From contig NZ_JACAXB010000034.1 of the NCBI RefSeq assembly GCF_013391415.1, positions 124,001 to 188,000 of the forward strand: a stretch of 64,000 bases of DNA. The letters are read 5' to 3'. The notes beneath the pieces are model-generated. The model searched no databases. It was not told the origin of the DNA and saw nothing but the letters and a program-made list of their open reading frames with translations. Origin of the DNA: Aquitalea sp. LB_tupeE. GTDB taxonomy: Bacteria; Pseudomonadota; Gammaproteobacteria; Burkholderiales; Chromobacteriaceae. The position numbers were made by a program, and so were the translations under genes. Positions 16,499 to 25,342 of the stretch are shown here, one piece after another (within the stretch, counting starts at the first letter, position 1; each line of letters opens with the position of its first letter).

Positions 16499-18448
16499 AT
16501 GAAAGCCATGCAGTTGAATACCACCCCCATGCAGACGTCCACAGCCAACGTGTCGCCACGTGTATTGGCGCTCATCCCGCCGATGACGCAGCTGAACACG
16601 CCCTACCCGTCCACCGCCTATATCACCGGCTTTCTGCGCTCGCGCCAGGTCACGGCCTTTCAGGAAGACCTGGCCTTGCAGCTGGTATTGCGACTGTTTT
16701 CGGTAAGCGGCCTGCATGCCGTACGCCAGCAGCTTGACGCCATTCCACCGAAAAAACGCAGTGCACAGCTGCACAGCTTTGTCGGCCAGTTCGAGCGTTA
16801 CCTGGCCACCATCGGCCCGGTGATTGCCTTTTTACAAGGGCGTGACTCTACCGTGGCGCACCGCATTTGCGGCCGTAATTTCCTGCCGGAAGGCGAGCGC
16901 TTTGCCGCGCTGGAGGTCTACGTCGACCCGGACGACCCCTATGGTGGCGACCCGCTGGCCTGGGCTTTTGGTGCACTGGGTCAGCAGGACCGCGCCCGCC
17001 ATCTGGCCACGCTGTACCTGAATGACATTGCCGACGTGCTGCGCGAGGCGGTAGATGAGCGTTTTGAGTTCGTGCGCTATGCCGAATCACTGGCCATGAG
17101 CCAGCCCACCTTCGAGCCGCTGGCCCGCGCCCTTGCTGGCAAACCCACGCTGGTGGACGACACCCTGCAACAGCTGGTGGAAGAAGCCATTGCCCGGCAT
17201 CAGCCGGACATCGTACTGTTGTCGGTACCCTTCCCCGGCTCGGTGTATGCAGCCTTCCGCATCGCCCAGACCATCAAGGCCCGCTGGCCAGCCATCCGCA
17301 CCGTGCTGGGCGGCGGCTTCGTCAATACCGAATTGCGCGAACTCAAAGAACCACGGGTATTCGATTACTTCGATTTCATCACGCTGGATGATGGCGAAAA
17401 ACCACTACTGGCCCTGCTGGAACACCTGCAAGGCAAGCGCTCGACATCGCGATTGGTGCGTACCTTTATGCGCGAGCATGGCGAAGTCCGCTACATCAAT
17501 ATGATGGAAGCCGACATCCCCTTCGAGGAAGTCGGCACCCCCACCTGGGACGGCCTGCCCATCGACCGCTACCTGTCCTTGCTGGACATGCTCAACCCCA
17601 TGCACCGGCTGTGGAGCGACGGGCGCTGGAACAAGCTGACCGTGGCACACGGCTGCTACTGGAAAAAATGCAGCTTCTGTGACGTGACACTGGACTACAT
17701 CTCGCGTTACGAAACCGCCTCCGCCAACACGCTGGTGGACCGCATCGAAGCCATCATTGCCGAAACCGGCCAGACCGGTTTTCATTTTGTCGACGAGGCC
17801 GCACCACCCAAGATGCTGCGCGCGCTGGCCGAAGAACTGCTGCGCCGCAATGTGTCCATTTCCTGGTGGGGCAATATCCGCTTCGAAAAATCCTTCACGC
17901 CGGAGCTGTGCCAGTTACTGGCGGAAAGTGGCTGCATTGCTATTTCCGGCGGGCTGGAAGTGGCCTCGGACCGCCTGCTCAAGCTGATGAAAAAAGGCGT
18001 GTCGGTGGAACAGGTGGCGCGGGTGACGCAAAGCTTTACCGAAGCCGGCGTGCTGGTGCATGCCTACCTGATGTACGGCTTTCCCACCCAGACGGTGCAG
18101 GACACGGTGGATGCACTGGAATACGTACGCCAGCTGTTTGATACCGGCTGCATCCAGTCCGGCTTTTTCCACCGTTTTGCCTGCACCGTGCATTCGCCGG
18201 TGGGCCAGAACCCGGAAGAGTATGGTGTCACCCTGCAGCCCTTGCCGCCAGTCAGCTTCGCCAAGAACGATGTCGGCTTCATCGACCCCACCGGCACCGA
18301 CCACGACGCCATGGGCAAGGCGCTCAACAAGGCGCTGTACAACTTCATGCACGGCATCGGGCTGGATCAGGACGTGCGCAACTGGTTTGGCAGCCGTGTA
18401 CCCAAGCCGCGTGTACCACGTAATTTCATTGCCCGCGCCTTGGGTTGA
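16499..18448 (+). CDS. Radical SAM protein with cobalamin-binding-like domain
   Basis: The 649-residue protein has three parts: a helical N-terminal region (about 1-200), a Rossmann-like B12-binding-type domain (about 205-315, VLLSVPFPGSVYAAFRI and TVLGGGFVNTELREL) and a radical SAM barrel. The cluster motif is C386-YWKK-C391-SF-C394, spaced CX4CX2C rather than the usual CX3CX2C. The DxHxxG motif that holds cobalamin from below is not visible, so B12 binding is uncertain. Candidate starts are 16475, 16499, 16508 and 16529; 16499 is a compromise. The substrate is unknown. Confidence 0.85.
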   Translation: MKAMQLNTTPMQTSTANVSPRVLALIPPMTQLNTPYPSTAYITGFLRSRQVTAFQEDLALQLVLRLFSVSGLHAVRQQLDAIPPKKRSAQLHSFVGQFERYLATIGPVIAFLQGRDSTVAHRICGRNFLPEGERFAALEVYVDPDDPYGGDPLAWAFGALGQQDRARHLATLYLNDIADVLREAVDERFEFVRYAESLAMSQPTFEPLARALAGKPTLVDDTLQQLVEEAIARHQPDIVLLSVPFPGSVYAAFRIAQTIKARWPAIRTVLGGGFVNTELRELKEPRVFDYFDFITLDDGEKPLLALLEHLQGKRSTSRLVRTFMREHGEVRYINMMEADIPFEEVGTPTWDGLPIDRYLSLLDMLNPMHRLWSDGRWNKLTVAHGCYWKKCSFCDVTLDYISRYETASANTLVDRIEAIIAETGQTGFHFVDEAAPPKMLRALAEELLRRNVSISWWGNIRFEKSFTPELCQLLAESGCIAISGGLEVASDRLLKLMKKGVSVEQVARVTQSFTEAGVLVHAYLMYGFPTQTVQDTVDALEYVRQLFDTGCIQSGFFHRFACTVHSPVGQNPEEYGVTLQPLPPVSFAKNDVGFIDPTGTDHDAMGKALNKALYNFMHGIGLDQDVRNWFGSRVPKPRVPRNFIARALG

Positions 18449-18614
18449 AACAGCCGTTGAAGCCGCCGTGGCTGTGCTGGCGCTGACCACCACCGTCGCC
18501 CGGCCTCTTGGACAGGGAAAATGCTGAACGATTAGTGGGAAGATGACTCCAAGCAGCTGTTGCACCCGCAACAACTGCCCTTCCCCGCTAGCGCCCGTCC
18601 CCAAGGAGAAAGCC

Positions 18615-19007
18615 ATGTCATCCAACGACAAGTCCACCCAGCCAAATCAGACTGCCGGCGTGGATATCACGCTGAAATTCCTGCAAGTTTCGATGAACAA
18701 TGTTGAGCAACTGGTCAATTTCCAGATCAGCACCAGCCGCGAGCATCTGGATACCTACGCCAAGTCATTACACGCACTGAGTCAGGCCAGCACCCCGCAA
18801 GAAGCCATCAGCCAGATCAGCAACCTGGCCAAAGCCAATGCCAACCGCGCCATGGAGTGCTCTGGCGAATTCTGCGGCATCCTATCCAAAGCGCAGGAAG
18901 ATTTGCAAGGCCTGGCTCTGGAACACCTCTCCAGCATGCAAAACTCCTTGCAGGGCATGGCCAGCTACCTGCAAGCGCCTGCCAACAGTAGCGACAAAAA
19001 GAAATAA
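18615..19007 (+). CDS. Phasin family protein
   Basis: The 130-residue amphipathic helical protein fits the phasin family (PHA granule-associated). It has a DITLKFLQVSMNNVEQLVNFQ segment, then QASTPQEAISQISNL and a polar Lys-rich end. Phasins coat polyhydroxyalkanoate granules and control their size. AAGGAGAAAG precedes ATG 18615. A 17-bp terminator follows. No PHA synthase is in the window. Family assignment is good; granule binding is inferred. Confidence 0.85.
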   Translation: MSSNDKSTQPNQTAGVDITLKFLQVSMNNVEQLVNFQISTSREHLDTYAKSLHALSQASTPQEAISQISNLAKANANRAMECSGEFCGILSKAQEDLQGLALEHLSSMQNSLQGMASYLQAPANSSDKKK

Positions 19008-19011
19008 GCTG

Positions 19012-19060
19012 CCAAACAAACAGCCCGCCATCTTCCCAGATGTGCGGGCTGTTTGTTTGG
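19012..19060. terminator. Bidirectional terminator between phasin and CDGSH-like genes
   Basis: CCAAACAAACAGCCCGC (19012-19028) and its exact reverse complement (19044-19060) form a 17-bp stem with a 15-base loop. It serves both convergent genes. Confidence 0.85.
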
Positions 19061-19085
19061 CTGACCAACGCTTTCAGACTGATAC

Positions 19086-19253
19086 TCAGTCGTCGCCAAA
19101 GTCCGCCGCTGCAGCTTGTTCTTCCGCCTGCTTTTGTTCTTCGGCCAAGCGGGCCTGCCACTGCTCTTCGGTCAGGCCATGGCTACCATCACAATAGTCG
19201 CGCCGGCCACAGCCGCATCGCCCGATATCGGCCGGGTTTGCCTGTACTCGCAT
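19086..19253 (-). CDS. Small CDGSH-motif protein
   Basis: The 55-residue protein is MRVQANPADIGRCGCGRRDY followed by CDGSHG and an acidic helical tail. The C-x-C ... C-D-G-S-H signature is that of CDGSH [2Fe-2S] proteins, but only five residues separate the second and third Cys, where mitoNEET-type proteins have eight. Cluster binding is therefore possible but not certain. AGGAGACAGC precedes the start. No partner gene is evident. Confidence 0.7.
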   Translation of the reverse strand: MRVQANPADIGRCGCGRRDYCDGSHGLTEEQWQARLAEEQKQAEEQAAAADFGDD

Positions 19254-19437
19254 TGCTGTCTCCTGTTCATCCCTTGCCTGCAGCCCTCTGCACGGCAATA
19301 ACGGGACGGGTGCAGAGACTACCTGTGCCAGCCAGGATATTCAACGGTGACGATGGATATTCCGCCCGGCTTCGCTACTGACACGGCATGCAAGCTCAGC
19401 AGCAACCGCACCATGGCGGGCAGTGTTTGCCAGGGGT

Positions 19438-20532
19438 TCAGCGACCTGTTTTCAGCTGCGTCCACAGCCGGTTCTGCAAGCGCAAGATATCGGTCGGCAA
19501 GGGTTGCAACAAGAACAGCGTCTGCATCACTGCGGGTGGCGGGTAGATGCCGGCATCGCTGGCAATGGCTGGCTGCACCAGTTTGCGCGCCGGAATATTC
19601 GGCGTGGGATAGAACACCTTGTTGGTAATGCCAGCCGCCACATCCGGCTGCAGGATGTGGTTGATCCACTGGTGTGCCGCTGCCGGGTTGGGCGCATCTT
19701 TCGGAATGGTCATCATGTCCACCGAAAACGGCGCGCCGCTCTTGGGAATGACATAGGCAATCTGGTAATGCTTGCCGGCATCCGCCGCCCGACGCCGGGC
19801 AATGCCGATATCGCCCGACCAGCCTACCGCCAGACACACATCACCATTGGCCAGGTCATTGATATAGCCGGACGAGTTGAACTGGGTGATGTAGGGGCGA
19901 ATTTTCTTCAGGGTTTCAAACGCCGCCTGATAATCGGCCGGGTTCTTGCTGTTCGGGTCCTTGTGCAGGTAATGCAGGGTGATGGCAAACACATCGCTGG
20001 CCTGATCCAGCATCGACACCCCACAGCCCTTGAGCTTGCCGAGCCGTGCCGGATCAAACACCAGGTCCCAGCTATCCAGCGCCGCATCATTACCCAGCGC
20101 CGCCTTGACCTTGTTCAGGTTCAGCCCCAGCCCGTCGGTAAACCAGGCGTAGGGCACACCGTACTTGTTGCCGGGATCGGCACTGGCCACCATTTTCAGC
20201 AACTGCGGGTCCAGATTGGCCAGATTGGGTAGTAACGCCTTGTTCAGCGGCTGATAGATACCGGCAGCCGCCTGGCGGGCCATGTAATTGGAGGTGGGCA
20301 CCACCACATCGTAACCGGCGCGGCCGGTCAGCATTTTGGCCTGCAAGGTGTCGTCACTGTCGTAAACATCGTATTTCACCTTGATGCCGGTCTGTTTCTC
20401 GAAGCTGGCAATGGTTTGCTCACCGATATAGTCCGACCAGTTATAAACATGCAACTCGGCTGCCTGGGCGCCAAGGCCAAGGCAACAAAGCGTGATGGAG
20501 GCAAGACGGCGCAGGGCGGGTGTGAAGCGCAT
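19438..20532 (-). CDS. potF: Putrescine-binding periplasmic protein
   Basis: The 364-residue protein is exported (signal peptide cut near GAQA) and starts with ELHVYNWSDYIGEQTI, the classic PotF/PotD opening. The aromatic ligand cage region is represented by GVPYAWFTDGLGLN and AVGWSGDIGIA. PotF binds putrescine for an ABC importer. AGGAG lies before ATG 20532. It is the third gene of the aldehyde dehydrogenase-spuC-potF unit; no ATPase or permease follows, so it probably uses subunits encoded elsewhere. Confidence 0.88.
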   Translation of the reverse strand: MRFTPALRRLASITLCCLGLGAQAAELHVYNWSDYIGEQTIASFEKQTGIKVKYDVYDSDDTLQAKMLTGRAGYDVVVPTSNYMARQAAAGIYQPLNKALLPNLANLDPQLLKMVASADPGNKYGVPYAWFTDGLGLNLNKVKAALGNDAALDSWDLVFDPARLGKLKGCGVSMLDQASDVFAITLHYLHKDPNSKNPADYQAAFETLKKIRPYITQFNSSGYINDLANGDVCLAVGWSGDIGIARRRAADAGKHYQIAYVIPKSGAPFSVDMMTIPKDAPNPAAAHQWINHILQPDVAAGITNKVFYPTPNIPARKLVQPAIASDAGIYPPPAVMQTLFLLQPLPTDILRLQNRLWTQLKTGR

Positions 20533-20678
20533 GATGGTGGTACTCCTGTAGTGCGGACGGGCAACACCCGTCCACCGGCCAGGCTGACCGGTGGCGGGAA
20601 CAATGGCGCTGTGCTGAAGGAGTGGTCCCGGCAAGGAATGGCCGCTGAACGGCTCTGTATTGATGCCGGTAGCGGGGC

Positions 20679-22061
20679 TTACAACATGCCCAGCTCGCGG
20701 GCGGTGCGATCGACGGCCCGCTTGGTTTTGCTCAGTAGCTCGTCAATCTGGCCACGGGTAATGGCCAGTGCCGGTGCCATTATCATGCGGCCATGGGTGG
20801 AACGGATGATCAGCCCTTCGTCAAAGCCATGGCTGCGGCAGCGCCAGCCAATGTCGTCTTCATTGGCAAACAGCTTGCGGCTGGCCTTGTCTTCACACAG
20901 CTGCAAGGCCGCCACCATGCCTGTGCCCTGGATGTCGCCCACCAGCGGATGGTCGGCAAACACTTCGCGCAGGCAGCGTTGCAGGTAAGGGCCGGTGTCC
21001 TGCTTGACGGCAGCCACCATACCTTCGCCCTGCAACACATCCAGATTGGCCAGCGCCACTGCCGCAGCCACCGGGTGGCCGGAATAAGTCAGGCCGTGGG
21101 CAAACACCCCGCCCTTGTCGATTAATGCCTCGGCCATGCGCCGCGACAGCACCAGCCCACCCATGGGGATGTAGCCGGAGGTCAGCCCCTTGGCAATGCT
21201 CAGCGTATCCGGCTGGAAATCAAAATGCTGATGGGCAAACCATTCGCCGGTACGGCCAAAGCCGCCGATCACCTCGTCGGCACACAGCAGCACATCGTAC
21301 TGACGGCAAATGCGCTGGATTTCCGGCCAGTAGCTTTCCGGAGGGAAAATCATGCCACCGGCACCCTGGAAGGGTTCGGCGACAAAGGCCGCCACCTTGT
21401 CCGCACCCAGTTGCAGGATTTTCTGCTCCAAGGCGCGGGCGCACTGCAGGCCGAATTCCGCCGGGCTGAGGCTGCCGCCGTGGCGGAACCAGTCCGGTTC
21501 GTCGATGTGCTCGACACCGGGAATCGGCAGATTACCCATCTCGTGCATGAAAGCCATGCCACCCAGCGAGGCGCTGCCCACGGTGGAGCCGTGATAGCCA
21601 TTGTGGCGGCCGATGAAGATTTTCTTGTCCGGCTGGCCCATCACATCCCAATAACGGCGCACGGTGCGGATCAACACCTCATTGGCTTCCGAGCCGGAGT
21701 TGGTATAGATCACATGGCTGTAACTGCCGGGCAGCAAGGAAAACAGCCGCTCGGACAACTCCACCACCGCCGGATGAGTGGTATGGAAAAACATATTGTA
21801 GTAACTCAATTCCTTGAGCTGGCGGGTGGCGGCATCAATCAATTCCTGCCGGCCATAGCCGACATTGGTGCACCACAGGCCGGACATGCCGTCCAGATAC
21901 TGCTTGCCTTCGCTGTCCCACACATACAGCCCTTCACCACGGGTGATGACGCGCGCGCCCTCCTCGTTCAAGGCTTTCTGGTCCAGGAAAGCATGAATAT
22001 GGTGGGCAGCATCCATGGCCTGATAGTCGGCAGTACTACGTTGTTCTTGATTAGTGCGCAT
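20679..22061 (-). CDS. spuC: Putrescine-pyruvate (class III) aminotransferase
   Basis: The 460-residue PLP enzyme shows fold-type I features: TNSGSEANEVLIRTVRRYW for the cofactor phosphate, ADEVIGGFGRTGEWF with the Asp that contacts the pyridine N, and SIAKGLTSGYIPMGG with the Schiff-base Lys. The sequence is SpuC-like; SpuC moves an amino group from putrescine to pyruvate, giving 4-aminobutanal. ATG 22061 has GGAGACC upstream; an in-frame ATG at 22073 is less well placed. It lies 27 bases after the aldehyde dehydrogenase, which would oxidise the product. Confidence 0.9.
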   Translation of the reverse strand: MRTNQEQRSTADYQAMDAAHHIHAFLDQKALNEEGARVITRGEGLYVWDSEGKQYLDGMSGLWCTNVGYGRQELIDAATRQLKELSYYNMFFHTTHPAVVELSERLFSLLPGSYSHVIYTNSGSEANEVLIRTVRRYWDVMGQPDKKIFIGRHNGYHGSTVGSASLGGMAFMHEMGNLPIPGVEHIDEPDWFRHGGSLSPAEFGLQCARALEQKILQLGADKVAAFVAEPFQGAGGMIFPPESYWPEIQRICRQYDVLLCADEVIGGFGRTGEWFAHQHFDFQPDTLSIAKGLTSGYIPMGGLVLSRRMAEALIDKGGVFAHGLTYSGHPVAAAVALANLDVLQGEGMVAAVKQDTGPYLQRCLREVFADHPLVGDIQGTGMVAALQLCEDKASRKLFANEDDIGWRCRSHGFDEGLIIRSTHGRMIMAPALAITRGQIDELLSKTKRAVDRTARELGML

Positions 22062-22088
22062 AGTGGTCTCCATGCCGGGGGCACCGGC

Positions 22089-23585
22089 TCACAGGCTGAT
22101 CCAGGTAGTTTTGAGCTGGCTGAACTTGTCCAGCGCATGCAAGGACAGGTCGCGGCCAAAACCGGACTGCTTGCAACCGCCAAACGGTACGCCCGGGTCC
22201 AGCGCATCCACGGTATTGACCGAGACAGTACCGGCACGCAAGGCCCGCGCCACGCGGTGCGCCCGCTGCAGTTGGTCGGTCCATACCGCAGCCGCCAGCC
22301 CGTAAATGCTGTCATTGGCCATGGCAATGGCTTCGGCTTCGCTGTTGAAACGCAACACCGACAGCACCGGGCCGAAGATTTCTTCGCGGGCAATGCGCAT
22401 CTGCGGCGTCACTCCGGCAAACAAGGTAGGTTGCAAATAGCAGTCGCTGTCGCCAATGCGCAACCGCTCACCACCCGCCAGCAAGCGCGCGCCTTGCTGC
22501 ATGCCGTCCGCGATAAAACTGTGTACCCGGCCGGTATGTCCGGCATCCACCAGCGTGCCCAGCCGCGTGGCTGGGTCCAGCGGATTACCCGGCTGGTAGT
22601 GCGCCATTTCGGCCAATACTTTTTCGACAAAACGGTCGTGAATGCTGGCCTCCACCAGCAAGCGCGAGCTGGCGGAACACACCTGGCCCTGATTGAAGCA
22701 GATGCCGAACGCCGCCTTGCGGGCCGCCGCGTCAAGGTCTGTACAATCGGCGAACACCAGATTCGGGCTTTTGCCACCACACTCCAGCCATACCATCTTC
22801 ATATTGGACGCGGCGGAATACGCCAGAAAGCGCTTGCCGATTTCGGTACTGCCGGTAAACGACAGACAGTCGATATCCGGATGCAGGCCCAGCGCCTGCC
22901 CGGCTTCCTCGCCATACCCAGGCAGCACATTCAGCACCCCATCAGGCAAACCGGCCTCGCTGGCCAGCTGCGCCAGACGGATGGCAGACAGCGGCGATTG
23001 CTCGGCCGGCTTCAACAGCACGCTATTGCCTGCCGCCAACGCCGGGGCCACTTTCCAGGCCGCCATGTCCAGCGGGAAATTCCACGGAATCACCGCCGCC
23101 ACCACGCCCACCGGCTCGCGCGTCACCAGCGCCAGCGCATCCGGGCCGCTGGGAGCCACTTCGTCATACAGCTTGTCGCAGGCTTCGGCATACCAGTCGA
23201 ACAAGGCCGCCGTGGCCGGCACGTCGATATTCAGCGCATCCGAGATGGGTTTGCCCATGTCCAGGCAATCCAGCAAGGCCAGTTCGTCGGCATTGTCGCG
23301 CAGCAGTTGCGCCAGTTTTTGCAGCACTGGTTTGCGCTCTCGCGGATGACAGCGCGACCAGTCCCCGGCCTCAAAGCTGCGCCGCGCAGCATTCACCGCC
23401 AGATCAATATCGGCCTGTGCGCAACGTGCCACCATGGCAATGGTTTGGCCGGTATGCGGACTGGTACTGGCAAACTGGCGGCCATCCACGGCGTCTTGCA
23501 GGCGGCCATCAATATAAGCCTGCGCGGCAGGCTGCAGGCCGGTGGCGCACGCCGTCCAGAATGACAGATCTTTCGATGACAACAT
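22089..23585 (-). CDS. puuC: Aldehyde dehydrogenase (PuuC/KauB-type)
   Basis: The 498-residue NAD(P)-dependent dehydrogenase has the oxyanion Asn in IPWNFPLDMA (N169), general base E268 in LECGGKSPN and catalytic C303 in FNQGQVCSASSR. It likely converts 4-aminobutanal or gamma-glutamyl-aminobutanal to the acid. AGGAGAGTAGC precedes ATG 23585. It is the first gene of the aldehyde dehydrogenase-spuC-potF unit and is divergent from a LuxR-type regulator, with an 18-bp palindrome between them. Confidence 0.9.
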   Translation of the reverse strand: MLSSKDLSFWTACATGLQPAAQAYIDGRLQDAVDGRQFASTSPHTGQTIAMVARCAQADIDLAVNAARRSFEAGDWSRCHPRERKPVLQKLAQLLRDNADELALLDCLDMGKPISDALNIDVPATAALFDWYAEACDKLYDEVAPSGPDALALVTREPVGVVAAVIPWNFPLDMAAWKVAPALAAGNSVLLKPAEQSPLSAIRLAQLASEAGLPDGVLNVLPGYGEEAGQALGLHPDIDCLSFTGSTEIGKRFLAYSAASNMKMVWLECGGKSPNLVFADCTDLDAAARKAAFGICFNQGQVCSASSRLLVEASIHDRFVEKVLAEMAHYQPGNPLDPATRLGTLVDAGHTGRVHSFIADGMQQGARLLAGGERLRIGDSDCYLQPTLFAGVTPQMRIAREEIFGPVLSVLRFNSEAEAIAMANDSIYGLAAAVWTDQLQRAHRVARALRAGTVSVNTVDALDPGVPFGGCKQSGFGRDLSLHALDKFSQLKTTWISL

Positions 23586-23686
23586 GCTACTCTCCTGTCG
23601 GGTTTGGCCAGTCGCAGAACAAAAACCGACTGGCATGCAATGGCCACAGTCTAGGCAGGCTGCCCCACCCCGCCCATCGCCTTGAA

Positions 23687-23704
23687 GGGTGAGTGCACTC
23701 ACCC
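23687..23704. promoter_or_regulatory. 18-bp perfect palindrome, candidate operator
   Basis: GGGTGAGTGCACTCACCC is fully self-complementary. It lies midway in the 199-base divergent region between the aldehyde dehydrogenase and the LuxR-type gene, 102 bases upstream of the former start and 81 upstream of the latter. Dimeric HTH regulators of the LuxR type bind sites of this size. Confidence 0.6.
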
Positions 23705-23784
23705 CTTGGGGGTAGCGCCCGGACAGAACGCTTGCGGCATCATGCAAAGCCATGGCCAATACCGAAACAGGAGCAAGAACAGAC

Positions 23785-24600
23785 ATGCAGATCGCCGTGA
23801 GTGACCTGGCCTTTCATCACCGGCTGGGGAAATTGCTGGAACAACTGGGAGAGCCACGCTTCTGGCCGGTACTGGCCAGCTTTCTGGGAGAGATTGCCAC
23901 CTTCGATACCTGGGTAGTGCTGCTGTTCCAGGCCGACCAGCCACCGCTGATCCTGGCAGATCACGCTGCCAACCTGGCCGCGGACGACCTGTTTGCCGCT
24001 TACCGTGCCGGGCTGTACCGCATCGACCCCTTCTATGCCTTCAGCCAGCAAAACCCGACGCCCGGCCTGTACCGGCTGGACGATGTGGCACCGGATTCTT
24101 TCCGTGATACCGAATACTACCGCCAGTATTTCAGCCGCAATGTCGGGGAAGACGAGCTGCAATTCCTGCTGCCCATTGCCGGCCAGGGCGTGCTGTCATT
24201 GTCGCTGGCCAGCCGCCAACGCTTTACCGCCAGCGAGATTGGCAGCTGCCAGTTATTCAGCCCCTGGCTGCTGACCCTGCTGCGTAAGGCATGGCAATTT
24301 GACACCAGCCTGATCGAGCAACAGCGCAACAACCCGATAGAACGCCAGTCAAGACTGGAAGATGCCTTGCGCCAGCGCGGCAACCCGCAACTGACCGAAC
24401 GCGAAGTGCAAGTCGCCCTGCTGATTCTGGCCGGGCACTCCACCAAGGCCATTGCCCGTGAGCTGGGCATTTCACTGGATACTGCCAAGGTGCATCGACG
24501 CAATCTGTACGCCAAGCTGGGCGTCAGCCAGCAAGCCGGTTTATTTCTGCTGTTTGCCGCCCCGGATGGCACACTAGGCAACCCGCGCACCAACAAATAA
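23785..24600 (+). CDS. LuxR-type transcriptional regulator
   Basis: The 271-residue protein has an N-terminal sensory region of about 190 residues and a C-terminal GerE/LuxR helix-turn-helix (LTEREVQVALLILAGHSTKA, then LGISLDTAKVHRRNLYAKLG). There is no receiver domain and no clear acyl-homoserine-lactone pocket signature. The context suggests control of the divergent putrescine genes. ATG 23785 has GGAGCAAG upstream; ATG 23752 would add 11 residues but lacks a ribosome-binding site. The effector may be a polyamine (inference). Confidence 0.85.
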   Translation: MQIAVSDLAFHHRLGKLLEQLGEPRFWPVLASFLGEIATFDTWVVLLFQADQPPLILADHAANLAADDLFAAYRAGLYRIDPFYAFSQQNPTPGLYRLDDVAPDSFRDTEYYRQYFSRNVGEDELQFLLPIAGQGVLSLSLASRQRFTASEIGSCQLFSPWLLTLLRKAWQFDTSLIEQQRNNPIERQSRLEDALRQRGNPQLTEREVQVALLILAGHSTKAIARELGISLDTAKVHRRNLYAKLGVSQQAGLFLLFAAPDGTLGNPRTNK

Positions 24601-24632
24601 ATTTTTTCGGTTTAATTTCAATGACTTGATTA

Positions 24633-24700
24633 GTTTTGCAATGATCAAAACAGCAAGAATGCCACACTAAAACCCGGTATTTTCACATTGGCATTGCCAA
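24633..24700 (+). promoter_or_regulatory. Two inverted repeats before the umuD-like gene
   Basis: GTTTTG-N7-CAAAAC spans 24633-24651, and TTGGCA-T-TGCCAA spans 24688-24700, both perfect. Neither resembles the CTGT-N8-ACAG LexA box of betaproteobacteria. They are candidate operators for the downstream gene, possibly bound by its own N-terminal extension. Confidence 0.4.
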
Positions 24701-24755
24701 GTCATTTGAATTTGTACACAATCAATTCAACGCAAGCGAAACAGGAAGGGCCAAG

Positions 24756-25334
24756 ATGGCACAAGGAGGCAAACGAGATGGTGCCGGACGCAAATCGGCA
24801 TTCGGTGGTGACAAAACCGTAGCCATGCGTGTGCCGGAACCCTTGCGGCCACTGCTGGAAAACTGGCTGGCTGAATATCGCCAGCTGCGCACGGTGCGCA
24901 CTGCCGACACCCAGGATATCCGCACCCTGTCGGAAACCCTCAGCCAGCTGTCACTGCCCTTGTTTGCCAGCCGGGTACCTGCTGGCTCGCCCGTTGCCGC
25001 CGACGACCTGAAAGAGGCCGACATCGACCTGAATGCCCATCTGGTCAGCCATCCTGCCAGCACCTTCATGGTGACGGTGAAAGGCGACTCGATGATCAAC
25101 GCCGGCATCCACGATGGCGACCTGCTGATTGTCGACCGCGCCCTGCCCGCACGTAGCGGCAAGGTGGTGGTGGCGGTCATCAACGGCGAACTTACCGTCA
25201 AGCGGCTGGAAAAAACGGCAAGCGGCCTGTTCCTAATGCCGGAGAACCCGGCTTACTCGCCAATCGAAGTGCCGGAAGAAGCGGCATTGTTTATCTGGGG
25301 TGTGGTGACCAACGTCATTCACCCGGTCTCGTAA
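24756..25334 (+). CDS. UmuD-like S24 autoprotease with N-terminal extension
   Basis: The 192-residue protein has a C-terminal UmuD/LexA-type Ser-Lys protease. The cleavage pair A76-G77 (RVPAGSP), nucleophile S112 (KGDSMINAGI) and K149 (GELTVKRL) have the same G-to-S (35) and S-to-K (37) distances as E. coli UmuD. The first 50 residues are an extra, basic segment (GGKRDGAGRK, then TVAMRVPEPLRPLLENWL) that looks like a strand-helix DNA-binding motif. UmuD is normally about 140 residues. No umuC follows; a 49-residue gene does. Confidence 0.85.
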   Translation: MAQGGKRDGAGRKSAFGGDKTVAMRVPEPLRPLLENWLAEYRQLRTVRTADTQDIRTLSETLSQLSLPLFASRVPAGSPVAADDLKEADIDLNAHLVSHPASTFMVTVKGDSMINAGIHDGDLLIVDRALPARSGKVVVAVINGELTVKRLEKTASGLFLMPENPAYSPIEVPEEAALFIWGVVTNVIHPVS

Positions 25335-25342
25335 AGGAGCGC

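Noticed and set aside
21225-23564. A 779-codon open frame on the plus strand opposite spuC and the aldehyde dehydrogenase
   Set aside because: It is antisense to two clear enzyme genes, lacks family resemblance, and is rich in His/Gln/Arg as expected from the reverse of GC-rich codons. The same holds for plus-strand frames opposite dctB, malic enzyme and the antiporter.
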